Source: a virus. Taken from it: a stretch of 64,000 bases of DNA. The notes under the pieces are model-generated. The model was not told the origin of the DNA, searched no databases, and saw only the letters and a program-made list of their open reading frames with translations. Of this stretch, positions 42,804 through 49,753 are shown piece by piece; positions within the stretch are counted from its first letter, which is position 1, and each line of letters opens with the position of its first letter. A program made the translations under genes and the position numbers. The stretch lies in IMG/VR virus record IMGVR_UViG_3300028676_000003, positions 186,001-250,000 of that record; one strand, 5' to 3'.

Positions 42804-42878
42804 GGTTCGATAGCTTTAATTGGTCAGAGCAGCGGACTCTAAATCCGAAGGTTGTGGGTTCGAACCCCACTCGAATCA
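42804..42878 (+). tRNA. Amber suppressor tRNA (anticodon CUA)
   Basis: A complete cloverleaf: acceptor GGTTCGA/TCGAATC, D stem GCTT/GAGC, anticodon stem CGGA/TCCG, loop CTCTAAA with U33 and anticodon CTA at 42839-42841, T-arm GTGGG-TTCGAAC-CCCAC, discriminator A. CUA pairs with UAG. The 27-43 pair is G-A, otherwise all stems pair. The cognate amino acid cannot be read from sequence. CCA is not encoded; the phage CCA-adding enzyme is 1.8 kb away. Directly downstream is a gene with an in-frame UAG. Confidence 0.9.
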
Positions 42879-42891
42879 CAAACAATACCAA

Positions 42892-43065
42892 ATGGAAAAA
42901 TTTATAGTTTTATTTATCATAGCAATTATTGCAACATTTTTTTGTCTATTAAGATTATCTAATGTAAATAAAGAGACTATTTCTAGAATTAATTCGTTTG
43001 ATATTGACAAATTTAAAAAATTGAATATATTTATAAACAAAGATAAAACAAATATCATGAAGTAG
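42892..43065 (+). CDS. Small membrane protein ending in TAG in frame with the PTH2-like domain
   Basis: A 57-residue protein: an N-terminal hydrophobic helix (FIVLFIIAIIATFFCLL) and a polar, Lys-rich remainder. The TAG at 43063-43065 is in frame with the following hydrolase-like frame, so read-through would produce a membrane-anchored fusion. I use the ATG after the tRNA, not an earlier codon within it. Confidence 0.55.
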   Translation: MEKFIVLFIIAIIATFFCLLRLSNVNKETISRINSFDIDKFKKLNIFINKDKTNIMK

Positions 43066-43407
43066 ATTAACAATCAAAAATTAAGAGTTGTCACAAGACG
43101 TGACTTATCAATTGCTTATCAAGCAGTTCAATCAGCGCATGCCGCTATCGATTTCCAACACGAACATCCTGTTGAAGCGAAAGAATGGCAAACATATTCA
43201 AACTACTTAGCGGTTCTTACCGTTGCTGATGAACAATCACTAATTAAATTAATTACAAAAGCTATCCTTACTGGTGTCAAGCATACAGTGTTCCGTGAAC
43301 CTGATATTGACAATCAAATAACTGCTGTTGCTTTTGAACCAACTGAACAAGCTAAAAAATTAACTAGTTCATGTCCATTATTAGGAAAGGAGTTGGAAAA
43401 TGCTTAA
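43057..43407 (+). CDS. Peptidyl-tRNA hydrolase (PTH2-like) frame interrupted by an in-frame amber codon
   Basis: After ATG AAG TAG the frame continues for 113 codons: INNQKLRVVTRRDLSIAYQA, QSAHAAIDF, LAVLTVADEQSLIKL, and VFREPDIDNQITAVAF. This matches the layout of Pth2 proteins (N-terminal RxDL strand, AQ-AHAA helix, conserved D..Q-A end strand). There is no ATG, GTG or TTG after the TAG upstream of conserved sequence, so expression needs read-through or an AUU start. Pth2 frees tRNA from dropped-off peptidyl-tRNA. The amber suppressor tRNA gene is 180 bp upstream. Confidence 0.65.
43063..43065 (+). other. In-frame amber codon before PTH2-like domain
   Basis: TAG in the frame joining a 57-codon membrane segment and the 113-codon hydrolase-like segment. 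Confidence 0.8.
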
Positions 43408-43663
43408 TTTAACGATTGATTCAAGAACTGAAATTATATTACATTTCAACAAGATGCATTTACAAGACCCTGAAATCCCTATGTGGGTAATCAAGGCCAA
43501 GGGTGAATCACATTATGTACACCACGTAGATGTAGACGCAGGAATAGGGTTTTCAACAAAAGAAACACCTAATAACCCTCATACCAAGGGCTCATTGAAG
43601 TTCAAGGGTAAATTAGAAATAAAAACAACAGAAGAAGAAATAACTGCAAGGATTTATCCTTGA
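43400..43663 (+). CDS. Small beta-rich protein
   Basis: An 87-residue protein (YVHHVDVDAGIGFSTKETPN) whose ATG lies in the end of the hydrolase-like gene, so coupled translation is likely and indirectly supports that that frame is translated. Function unknown. Confidence 0.5.
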   Translation: MLNLTIDSRTEIILHFNKMHLQDPEIPMWVIKAKGESHYVHHVDVDAGIGFSTKETPNNPHTKGSLKFKGKLEIKTTEEEITARIYP

Positions 43664-43668
43664 TAAAA

Positions 43669-43740
43669 GGTGGAGTGGTCAAATGGTAAGGCACCGATTT
43701 GCACAATCGGAGATTCGTGGTTCGAACCCACGCTCCACCT
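43669..43740 (+). tRNA. tRNA-Cys (GCA)
   Basis: Acceptor GGTGGAG/CTCCACC, anticodon loop TTGCACA, T-arm CGTGG-TTCGAAC-CCACG, discriminator U as expected for Cys. Confidence 0.9.
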
Positions 43741-43756
43741 CTAAAATGTAAAAATT

Positions 43757-43954
43757 ATGGCATTAATGTATTATGGTGGCGGGTTTCCAGCCGAAATTGA
43801 GGTTTTGGAAACAATCAATTCAAATTTGGAATCTTTTATTAGTAAAATTAAAGAACCAAATAATGTTTTAAGTGAAGAAGATAGAAACTTCATAAATGAA
43901 CTATATAAATTAAGTGATAAATTTTTCTTTTTAAAGAAATACATTAACAAGTAA
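43757..43954 (+). CDS. Small helical protein
   Basis: A 65-residue protein (SNLESFISKIKEPNNVLSEE) between two tRNA-Cys genes. Unrecognised. Confidence 0.45.
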   Translation: MALMYYGGGFPAEIEVLETINSNLESFISKIKEPNNVLSEEDRNFINELYKLSDKFFFLKKYINK

Positions 43955-43960
43955 AATAAT

Positions 43961-44033
43961 GGTGAAGTAGTCAAGATGGCAAAGGCGCAGTCTCGCACAG
44001 ACTGAGGCAGAGGTTCAAATCCTTTCTTCACCT
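43961..44033 (+). tRNA. Second tRNA-Cys (GCA), variant loop
   Basis: Acceptor GGTGAAG/CTTCACC, anticodon stem CAGTC/GACTG, loop TCGCACA (C in place of U33), discriminator U. Identity Cys is likely; activity less sure because of C33. Confidence 0.7.
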
Positions 44034-44182
44034 CAATAATGAACATAATATTAACTTAAAAACTAGAAATCATGAAATAGATTCTTAACAAACCGCCTTA
44101 ATTTAGTTGTATGACTTGGACAAGTCAGCTGAGCTGACAAAATTAAAAAATAACAATTATATAAATTAAATTAAGACAAATT

Positions 44183-44551
44183 ATGAAAACATTAGAACAA
44201 AAATTAAACGAAACAAAAGAATACTTAGCAAAATCAGCACAACACTTATTTGTTGTAAACGATACACAAATCACAAAGGTTATCTTATTTACTAGAGATG
44301 GTAAAGAATACTTTGCAAAATTGGTTATCAATGGAGAAAAGGTTTATTTAAACACTTACTCAGCTGAGCAAATGAAATGGGATGTGAAATACACATTATT
44401 TCCACAATACGTGAAAACGAAATCTATTCCTTATTTTAAGGCTATGAAAGAAATCGTTGCAAACGTTGAGGCTAAGATTCAAGTTGGTGACAACTCAGCT
44501 TTGATTGCAGAAATTCAATCACAAGTTAAGAAATTAGAATTAGTTAAATAA
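44183..44551 (+). CDS. Hypothetical protein
   Basis: A 122-residue charged alpha/beta protein (QITKVILFTRDGKEYFAKLV). Unrecognised. The ~150 bp before it contain only a short GTCAGC/GCTGAC hairpin and no gene I can support. Confidence 0.55.
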   Translation: MKTLEQKLNETKEYLAKSAQHLFVVNDTQITKVILFTRDGKEYFAKLVINGEKVYLNTYSAEQMKWDVKYTLFPQYVKTKSIPYFKAMKEIVANVEAKIQVGDNSALIAEIQSQVKKLELVK

Positions 44552-44553
44552 TT

Positions 44554-44578
44554 AAAGAGGGCTTGTCCCTCTTTTTTT
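44554..44578 (+). terminator. Rho-independent terminator
   Basis: AAAGAGGG-CTTG-TCCCTCTTT with T-run. Confidence 0.85.
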
Positions 44579-44588
44579 ATGAAATAAA

Positions 44589-44620
44589 TTTGGTAGTCTC
44601 AAAATAAATGACTACCTTTG
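44589..44620 (+). promoter_or_regulatory. Bacteroidota-type promoter
   Basis: TTTGG at 44589 and TACCTTTG at 44613-44620. Confidence 0.75.
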
Positions 44621-44646
44621 TATTATAATTAAAAACACGTAATAAA

Positions 44647-45765
44647 ATGGAAAAAAGACTTAGATTTGACATGGAGCTTCCGAAAGACATACGACTTATT
44701 CAAGAAACCTTTAAAAAACACGGTTTCAAGCTATATGTTGTTGGTGGAGCTGTTCGTGATGCTTACATGGGTCTTAGACCTAAAGATTACGATTTAGCTA
44801 CGAATGCATTTCCTGGGGTGGTTGAGGATATTATGAGAGAACTTCACATAAGAACACTAGCTACTGGTAAAGCATTTGGAGTAATAAACGCCTTTACTAA
44901 CGATGATGAGTACGAAATTGCTACATTCAGAGAAGATATTGGTAGCGGACGTAGACCTGAAGGTGTTGTTTTTACAACAATTGAAGGAGACGTTAAAAGA
45001 CGTGACTTGACAATCAACGCATTGTTCTACGATATTGAAGAAGGATTGATTATCGACCTTGTAGGTGGACTTGATGATATTGACAACAAGGTAGTAAGAA
45101 CTGTTGGTTCTGCAGAGGATAGATTTGATGAAGATAGACTTAGAATCCTAAGAGCTGTTAGATTTGCTGGTAGATTCGGTTCAGATTTGGATATTGAAAT
45201 TCAAGAAACACTTGAAAAATTCCCAAGTCTAGAAGAAATTTCAGGTGAAAGAATCAGAGATGAATTCATCAAAGGAATCAAATCAGCTAAGTCACTTAGA
45301 CACTTCTTAAGAATGATTAAGAAATTTCAACTATTTGCATGGATATTCCCTGAACTATCAGTAAGTGGTAGATTCTTTGAAACTAATGACCCAATAATAG
45401 CGATATCAATCCTATTAGCTCAACATAACAAGGCTGAATTGATGCCGAAGGTTCTAGACAAGCTAAAATACTCAAAAGATGAAATCAAAGCAATTATGTT
45501 TTTGAACTCTCTTTGTACTATAGATGTAACAAATGTTATTGCAGTTAAAAGACAACAAAAAAACTCAGGTCTTAAAGATGCTCAAATTAGAGAGTTTGCT
45601 AGACTTGCGGGATTGAGTGGAATACTAATTGATGCTTTCTTGGATTTTAATTTAAGTGTAAGTGGTAGTCAATTGATGGAAGAAAGAGGAATTCCACAGG
45701 GGCCTGAAGTAGGTAGACTTGTTGAACAAATTGAAAGAAATATTTTTACCAAGATGTTATTCTAA
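44647..45765 (+). CDS. cca: CCA-adding tRNA nucleotidyltransferase
   Basis: A 372-residue class II nucleotidyltransferase. LYVVGGAVRDAYMG (~28-41), DYDLATNA (metal D-x-D), the second block TFREDIGSGRRPEGV, RRDLTINALFYD and the template motif EDRLRILRAVRFAGRFG are all intact. It adds the 3' CCA. None of the tRNAs in this window encodes a full CCA, so the enzyme matures phage tRNAs and repairs damaged ones. The C-terminal domain is shorter than in host enzymes. Confidence 0.93.
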   Translation: MEKRLRFDMELPKDIRLIQETFKKHGFKLYVVGGAVRDAYMGLRPKDYDLATNAFPGVVEDIMRELHIRTLATGKAFGVINAFTNDDEYEIATFREDIGSGRRPEGVVFTTIEGDVKRRDLTINALFYDIEEGLIIDLVGGLDDIDNKVVRTVGSAEDRFDEDRLRILRAVRFAGRFGSDLDIEIQETLEKFPSLEEISGERIRDEFIKGIKSAKSLRHFLRMIKKFQLFAWIFPELSVSGRFFETNDPIIAISILLAQHNKAELMPKVLDKLKYSKDEIKAIMFLNSLCTIDVTNVIAVKRQQKNSGLKDAQIREFARLAGLSGILIDAFLDFNLSVSGSQLMEERGIPQGPEVGRLVEQIERNIFTKMLF

Positions 45766-45790
45766 GGTTTAGATTTAAAACAATTTAAGT

Positions 45791-45798
45791 ATATTTAT
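45791..45798 (+). promoter_or_regulatory. Late-type promoter motif ATATTTAT
   Basis: 15 nt before the ATG at 45814. Confidence 0.6.
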
Positions 45799-45813
45799 TA
45801 GAAAAAACATAAT

Positions 45814-46182
45814 ATGGCAAAATTTTTGGTTACGTTTAACGATATCGTTGATGAAAGTATCGAGGTAAGCGGGTTTGTAGTAATGAATGGTTCAGATTTA
45901 ACTCGTTTTGAAGAAATAGCAAACAGTATAACATGGGCATTTTCTCACGAGTTTGAAGATGGTAGTGAATTATACTACTCAAATGGTGAATCATTTCTTT
46001 CATCAATAACGAGCAAGGAATTAAATCCTGAAGAAGTAAAAACATTCAAAAGACTCTTCAATAATGAGTTTGGATTCTTTATCGGTGAAGCTTTTTTACA
46101 AAAGGTAATCGGTGATGAAGATGAAGACTATGATGATTTTGATGAGGACGATGATAATATGGATATAATACATGATTATTAA
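45814..46182 (+). CDS. Hypothetical acidic protein
   Basis: A 122-residue protein with a long Asp/Glu tail (DEDEDYDDFDEDDDN), overlapping the C39-like gene by 11 bp. Unrecognised. Starts a late-type transcript. Confidence 0.55.
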   Translation: MAKFLVTFNDIVDESIEVSGFVVMNGSDLTRFEEIANSITWAFSHEFEDGSELYYSNGESFLSSITSKELNPEEVKTFKRLFNNEFGFFIGEAFLQKVIGDEDEDYDDFDEDDDNMDIIHDY

Positions 46183-46615
46183 TTATTTTAAGCAACCTAG
46201 TGGAAATACATGTGGGCCAACTTGTATAAAGATGGCTCACTCTTCTATCAAACAAGGTTCGCTAATGGATTCAGAAGCATTCCCAATTGAAGCAATAGCT
46301 GAAATGTGTGGAACAGATTGGATTGTAGGTACACCACCTGATAGGATGGAAAAAGGTTTCAAGGCTCTAGAAATGGATTATAAAATCCACCTCAACGATG
46401 AGAAGCCATACGAAAAGTTAAAAAGTCTTATTGATAATGAAAAAATAACAATACTAAGAACCCTAACACATGGTGTTCCGCATTGGATAGTTATCGAAAG
46501 CTACGTAGGAGATACGTATAATGTACTTGACCCTTGGTTAGGTAGAATACAATACACAGAAAAACAACTAGAAGATATTTGGTCGGTAAGAGACTATTTT
46601 ATTTTCGAAATATAA
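46172..46615 (+). CDS. C39-like cysteine peptidase
   Basis: A 147-residue protein. QPSGNTCGPTCIKMA (~8-22) carries the nucleophile Cys after an oxyanion Gln, HGVPHWIVIESY the His (~102-106), and NVLDPW the Asp. This is the papain-fold C39/C39-like_2 peptidase pattern. In bacteria such domains cleave leader peptides after double Gly. Here it lies among putative virion genes and may process virion or peptidoglycan-linked peptides. No transporter domain is attached. Confidence 0.7.
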   Translation: MIINYFKQPSGNTCGPTCIKMAHSSIKQGSLMDSEAFPIEAIAEMCGTDWIVGTPPDRMEKGFKALEMDYKIHLNDEKPYEKLKSLIDNEKITILRTLTHGVPHWIVIESYVGDTYNVLDPWLGRIQYTEKQLEDIWSVRDYFIFEI

Positions 46616-46620
46616 AAATT

Positions 46621-46782
46621 ATGGCAAGTAGATACACAAAATCAATTCCTGAATTCGTATACTTTGTAGGTGAAGGAGAATGGATTCAAGGACCATACGT
46701 AAAACCACAAAGAGGTAGTGTTAACAGAAAGTTTAAATTAACAGAAGTTATCGAGGAACCAAAAGAAAAACCAAAAAAATAA
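46621..46782 (+). CDS. Small basic protein
   Basis: A 53-residue Lys-rich protein (MASRYTKSIPEFVYFVGEGE); I use the ATG right after the upstream stop. Unrecognised. Confidence 0.45.
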   Translation: MASRYTKSIPEFVYFVGEGEWIQGPYVKPQRGSVNRKFKLTEVIEEPKEKPKK

Positions 46783-46783
46783 A

Positions 46784-47236
46784 ATGAAAGAATACGAAAT
46801 ACTACAGTCAATCCCAAAAGAAAGAATAGATGAAGCAATACTTTTTAGTTATGACTACTTCAATACACTTATGCCTTTTGACGCATTTACAGCTTATTTA
46901 AAGGCTGTTTCTAATTGGGATATATCTTTTTACATACTAGATGAAAATGACGTTATTTCGGGGGTTTATTTCATTGGTAATAAACAAGTTTCCAGCCTAA
47001 TTCCAGCACCTGAGTATGATGATTTGGTAGGAGTTGAAGGGGTTCTATTAGCAGTTGATGATTCGATAAGAGGATTTGGCTTCGGAAATAGACTTAAAGA
47101 TTTACCTAAAACACTTGGTGTAGATTATATTTGGGGACAACAATTCAAGGCTTTAAACAATTTAGAAGATTGGTTAAAAAGGCGAGTAGAGGTCGGAAGG
47201 ACAGAATTTGTTTACGTAACAGCAGAAAAATTTTGA
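46784..47236 (+). CDS. GNAT-type N-acetyltransferase-like protein
   Basis: A 150-residue protein. GVLLAVDDSIRGFGFGNRLK (~86-106) resembles the acetyl-CoA-binding strand and RGxGxG-L loop of GNAT enzymes, followed by an ALNN helix. Substrate unknown. Encoded one base after the small basic protein. Confidence 0.6.
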   Translation: MKEYEILQSIPKERIDEAILFSYDYFNTLMPFDAFTAYLKAVSNWDISFYILDENDVISGVYFIGNKQVSSLIPAPEYDDLVGVEGVLLAVDDSIRGFGFGNRLKDLPKTLGVDYIWGQQFKALNNLEDWLKRRVEVGRTEFVYVTAEKF

Positions 47237-47254
47237 TTTTAATGTTTTTTCATG

Positions 47255-47262
47255 ATATTTAT
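47255..47262 (+). promoter_or_regulatory. Late-type promoter motif ATATTTAT
   Basis: 14 nt before the ATG at 47277. Confidence 0.6.
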
Positions 47263-47276
47263 TATTAAAAAATACT

Positions 47277-48137
47277 ATGAGAAAATTCGATAAAAAATTA
47301 AACATTGTTAAAGCAAACTTATTGTCTGAACAAAGATATTTAAACAATAAAGAAGGTATTAACGAAGATTGGAAAACCAACCTAGCGGCAGGTATTGCTA
47401 CTTTAGGTGGTGCGGCAGGAGCTCAAGCTCAACAACAAGCACCTCAGCAAGCTCCACAACAACAATCAATACAACACCAACAAGCTCAAAAAGCTGATGA
47501 TGGTAAGACTTCAAACGCATTCAATACGCCAAGAACTCTTCCAATCGCTAAGATTCAAACAGGTGTAGTTGATGGTAAAACTGGAAAATCAGGTGTATAT
47601 GTATACCACAAGTTACCAACGGACCCATCATTTGATGTTAACAGAGATAGAGAAATGGTTTACAATGAAAACCTACCTAACTTAAGAAAAACAGTAGAGT
47701 ATCAAGAATACATGAGAAACCAACAAGGTGGACAACAAGCTCAAGGTCAAGCAGTAGCAGGACTAAATGAGGCTGGAAAAAAAAAAGTAATCTTTAAAGA
47801 GGGTTGGAAACAAAACCTAGCGGCTGGTCTTGCAATGGCAGGTGGAGTAGCAGGAAATTCAGGTAGTGCAGGAGCGAAACCTCAATATCAAACACAACAA
47901 CCTGAAATGACACAATTTGATAAACCAATTGTAGGAGTAAAAGCTCATAACCAAGATGGTGTTAATGGATTTTATGTTTATCATAAGTCACCAAGCGACC
48001 CTTCATTTAATAAGGTAGCTGATTTATCATGGGTAAGTGCAGATAATTGGAGCCAAGTGTCTAGAACACCAGCGTTTAGAAACTTCGTTGACCATGCGCA
48101 AGGTAATAGTTTAGACGTACAAGCACCAATGAACTAA
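47277..48137 (+). CDS. Virion-type protein with internal duplication and L-x-E site
   Basis: A 286-residue protein with NLLSE-QRY near residue 20, as in other putative prohead substrates. The protein has two related halves: WKTNLAAG...YVYHKLPTDPSFD (~33-125) and WKQNLAAG...YVYHKSPSDPSFN (~180-245), separated by a Gln/Ala-rich linker. It lacks charged clusters. Likely a virion or internal protein. Function unknown. Confidence 0.55.
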   Translation: MRKFDKKLNIVKANLLSEQRYLNNKEGINEDWKTNLAAGIATLGGAAGAQAQQQAPQQAPQQQSIQHQQAQKADDGKTSNAFNTPRTLPIAKIQTGVVDGKTGKSGVYVYHKLPTDPSFDVNRDREMVYNENLPNLRKTVEYQEYMRNQQGGQQAQGQAVAGLNEAGKKKVIFKEGWKQNLAAGLAMAGGVAGNSGSAGAKPQYQTQQPEMTQFDKPIVGVKAHNQDGVNGFYVYHKSPSDPSFNKVADLSWVSADNWSQVSRTPAFRNFVDHAQGNSLDVQAPMN

Positions 48138-48166
48138 AAAAAAATTAAAAATATTTTACAAAAAGC

Positions 48167-48197
48167 TTGACTTGTATTAAAATAAGTTGTACCTTTG
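48167..48197 (+). promoter_or_regulatory. Bacteroidota-type promoter
   Basis: TTGACTTG at 48167 and TACCTTTG at 48190-48197; a late-type ATATTTAT follows at 48241. Confidence 0.7.
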
Positions 48198-48284
48198 TAT
48201 AAGAAAATTAAGGAAAGCTAGTCTTTTCACAGAATACAAGATATTTATAAACAACGGAGAAATCCAAACAAAAAAAAAGAAACA

Positions 48285-48386
48285 ATGAACACAATTAACA
48301 TACATATGATATCGATTAGCAATTGGAGACGTAATAGTCACCGTGCTACGGGTATGCCAAATTGTGAAGGTGGTACTGAAGTGTAA
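48285..48386 (+). CDS. Possible 33-residue peptide
   Basis: A frame of 33 codons (MNTINIHMISISNWRRNSHR...) between a promoter and a terminator. It is the only plausible product of this transcript, though a small RNA is equally possible. Confidence 0.35.
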   Translation: MNTINIHMISISNWRRNSHRATGMPNCEGGTEV

Positions 48387-48413
48387 CTTCTAGTAATCCT
48401 TAATAATAACATA

Positions 48414-48446
48414 AACCCGATAGCTCTAGAGTTCATCGGGTTTTTT
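48414..48446 (+). terminator. Rho-independent terminator
   Basis: AACCCGAT / ATCGGGTT stem with a 13-nt loop and T-run. Confidence 0.8.
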
Positions 48447-48463
48447 ATTTAAATACTATTACA

Positions 48464-48649
48464 GTGGGAGATTTAGTAAGAAACTTAGGAAGAGAAAAAA
48501 GTGTTAACTTAGTTAAAGATTTTGACTTGATAGTGGATAAATATAGACAGATTGCAGATGCCAGTGGATATCATGGAGAATTGAAGTTCCAAAAAGAAGG
48601 TGGATTTACAATAGTGTTCGTTGAAATTAAAAATGAAATAAAAGAATAG
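48464..48649 (+). CDS. Small protein with GTG start
   Basis: A 61-residue alpha/beta protein (VKDFDLIVDKYRQIADASGY...GGFTIVFVEIKN). There is no upstream ATG. Its TAG stop overlaps the first bases of the tRNA-Ser. Unrecognised. Confidence 0.45.
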   Translation: MGDLVRNLGREKSVNLVKDFDLIVDKYRQIADASGYHGELKFQKEGGFTIVFVEIKNEIKE

Positions 48650-48730
48650 AGGATTCGCATAATGGTATTGCAACAGTCTTGAAAACTGTATCGGGAAACT
48701 GATTTGTCGGTTCGACCCCGACATCCTCTG
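48648..48730 (+). tRNA. tRNA-Ser (TGA)
   Basis: Acceptor AGAGGAT/ATCCTCT, anticodon loop CTTGAAA, long variable arm, discriminator G. Confidence 0.9.
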
Positions 48731-48738
48731 CAAAATAC

Positions 48739-48811
48739 ACGGCTATGGTGTTTAACGGTAGCATAGGGGACTCCAAATCCTTTGGTGTGGGTTCGAAACC
48801 TACTAGCCGTG
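48739..48811 (+). tRNA. tRNA-Trp (CCA)
   Basis: Acceptor ACGGCTA/TAGCCGT, anticodon loop CTCCAAA, discriminator G as expected for Trp. Confidence 0.9.
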
Positions 48812-48821
48812 CTAATTTTTT

Positions 48822-48894
48822 GGTCTAGTAGCTCCAATGGTAGAGCGGCACCCTGTTAAGGTGAGGCGTGTAGGTTCGAATCCTACCTAGACCG
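48822..48894 (+). tRNA. tRNA-Asn (GTT)
   Basis: Acceptor GGTCTAG/CTAGACC, anticodon loop CTGTTAA, discriminator G. Confidence 0.9.
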
Positions 48895-48901
48895 CAAGAA
48901 T

Positions 48902-48991
48902 GGAGAGGTTAGCCGAGTTGGCCTAGCGGCAGCGGTCTTGAAAACCGAGGGCCTGTAAAAGGGTGTGTGGGTTCGAGTCCCACTCTCTCCG
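48902..48991 (+). tRNA. tRNA-Ser (TGA), second copy
   Basis: Acceptor GGAGAGG/TCTCTCC, loop CTTGAAA, long variable arm, discriminator G. It differs from the other Ser tRNA in most stems, so it is not a recent duplicate. Confidence 0.85.
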
Positions 48992-49011
48992 CAAAAAAAA
49001 GTGAAAATAAA

Positions 49012-49043
49012 TTTGGTGGTCTCGAAATAAAGTATTACCTTTG
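49012..49043 (+). promoter_or_regulatory. Bacteroidota-type promoter in tRNA array
   Basis: TTTGG at 49012 and TACCTTTG at 49036-49043; about 115 nt of leader without a gene precede the next tRNA. Confidence 0.65.
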
Positions 49044-49165
49044 TAGTAACAAAAATAGTGTGATGCTTCCTCCTCTGATTTATCATGAAAGTAGTCTCGA
49101 TAAGCGCAGGGCCCGTGACTTATACGGTGGTTGGTAACATACCATAAAGCAAATGTTACAAATAT

Positions 49166-49252
49166 GGTGTTCATAGAAGCGTAACGGTAGCGTGCTTGGT
49201 TGTGAGCCAAGTGGTAGGAATACTCCTGCGGGTTCGAATCCCGTTGTACACC
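49166..49252 (+). tRNA. tRNA-His (GTG) with long variable arm
   Basis: Acceptor GTGTTCA/TGTACAC with one mismatch, extra 5' G (G-1) opposite C73 as in His tRNAs, anticodon loop TTGTGAG. The variable region is about 16 nt and can form AGGA-ATAC-TCCT, unusual for His. Confidence 0.75.
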
Positions 49253-49261
49253 CAATTATAT

Positions 49262-49336
49262 GGTGGCTATAGCTCAGTCGGTTAGAGCATCGGTTTGTGG
49301 TACCGAGGGTCGTGGGTTCGAGCCCCACTAGTCACC
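49262..49336 (+). tRNA. tRNA-His (GTG)
   Basis: Canonical: G-1 with C73, acceptor GTGGCTA/TAGTCAC, anticodon loop TTGTGGT, normal variable loop. Confidence 0.88.
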
Positions 49337-49342
49337 CAATAT

Positions 49343-49418
49343 TCCGTAGAGGCAAGTCAGGTATGTATAGCTATAACCCGATTAGAAGGAGAAAGTGGTT
49401 CGAATCCACCCCATGGAG
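49343..49418 (+). tRNA. Degenerate tRNA-like element
   Basis: Acceptor TCCGTAG/CCATGGA (one mismatch) and T-loop TTCGAAT with GTGG/CCAC are present. I find no normal 5-bp anticodon stem; T1-A72 and G73 recall tRNA-Gln. Function uncertain. Confidence 0.4.
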
Positions 49419-49423
49419 CAAAT

Positions 49424-49518
49424 TTATTTAGTAAGTCAAAAGAGTAAACTGGGTATTGACTGCTGTATACAAGCGGTAACCTAAGGAGGTGTGCAGGTTC
49501 GAATCCTGTCTAAATAAC
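49424..49518 (+). tRNA. tRNA-like, possibly Tyr, enlarged D-arm and long variable arm
   Basis: Perfect acceptor TTATTTA/TAAATAA, T-arm GCAGG-TTCGAAT-CCTGT and variable hairpin ACCT-AAGG-AGGT. The D-arm AGTCAA/TTGACT has a large loop. The anticodon loop contains TGTATA but does not fold canonically. Class II shape and GTA suggest Tyr. Confidence 0.45.
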
Positions 49519-49542
49519 AAATGATTATTGAAGAGAAACATT

Positions 49543-49743
49543 ATGGACAAATGGACATATGATAAAACAGTAAGAGAATTGGTTCAAAATATTAAGAATT
49601 ATGAAATTCATGCCGCTAGAGAAATTAAAAACAACGAAGTAGCAAGAAAGGATAAGGTTAGAAATAACTCCCAAGAATATCTTTTAATATGTAAACAACG
49701 ATACAAGGATTTTACAGGAGAAGATTATCAACAAGAAACTTAA
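49543..49743 (+). CDS. Small basic helical protein
   Basis: A 66-residue Lys/Arg/Asn-rich protein (IKNNEVARKDKVRNNSQEYL) following the tRNA-like pair. Unrecognised. Confidence 0.45.
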   Translation: MDKWTYDKTVRELVQNIKNYEIHAAREIKNNEVARKDKVRNNSQEYLLICKQRYKDFTGEDYQQET

Positions 49744-49753
49744 TCTAACGATT

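Noticed and set aside
43057-43065. ATG AAG TAG as a lambda bar-like two-codon minigene controlling peptidyl-tRNA levels
   Set aside because: Attractive next to a PTH2-like gene, but the same TAG ends an open 57-codon frame, and read-through explains the downstream frame better; kept only as an alternative.
44071-44100. ATG AAA TAG ATT near the second tRNA-Cys, similar to the amber site at 43057
   Set aside because: The frame after the TAG stops within six codons and shows no domain, so it is not evidence of read-through.
48509-49328. Minus-strand reading frames across the tRNA array
   Set aside because: They run antisense through tRNA genes and read T-arm sequences as repeated SNPxG-like peptides; artefacts.
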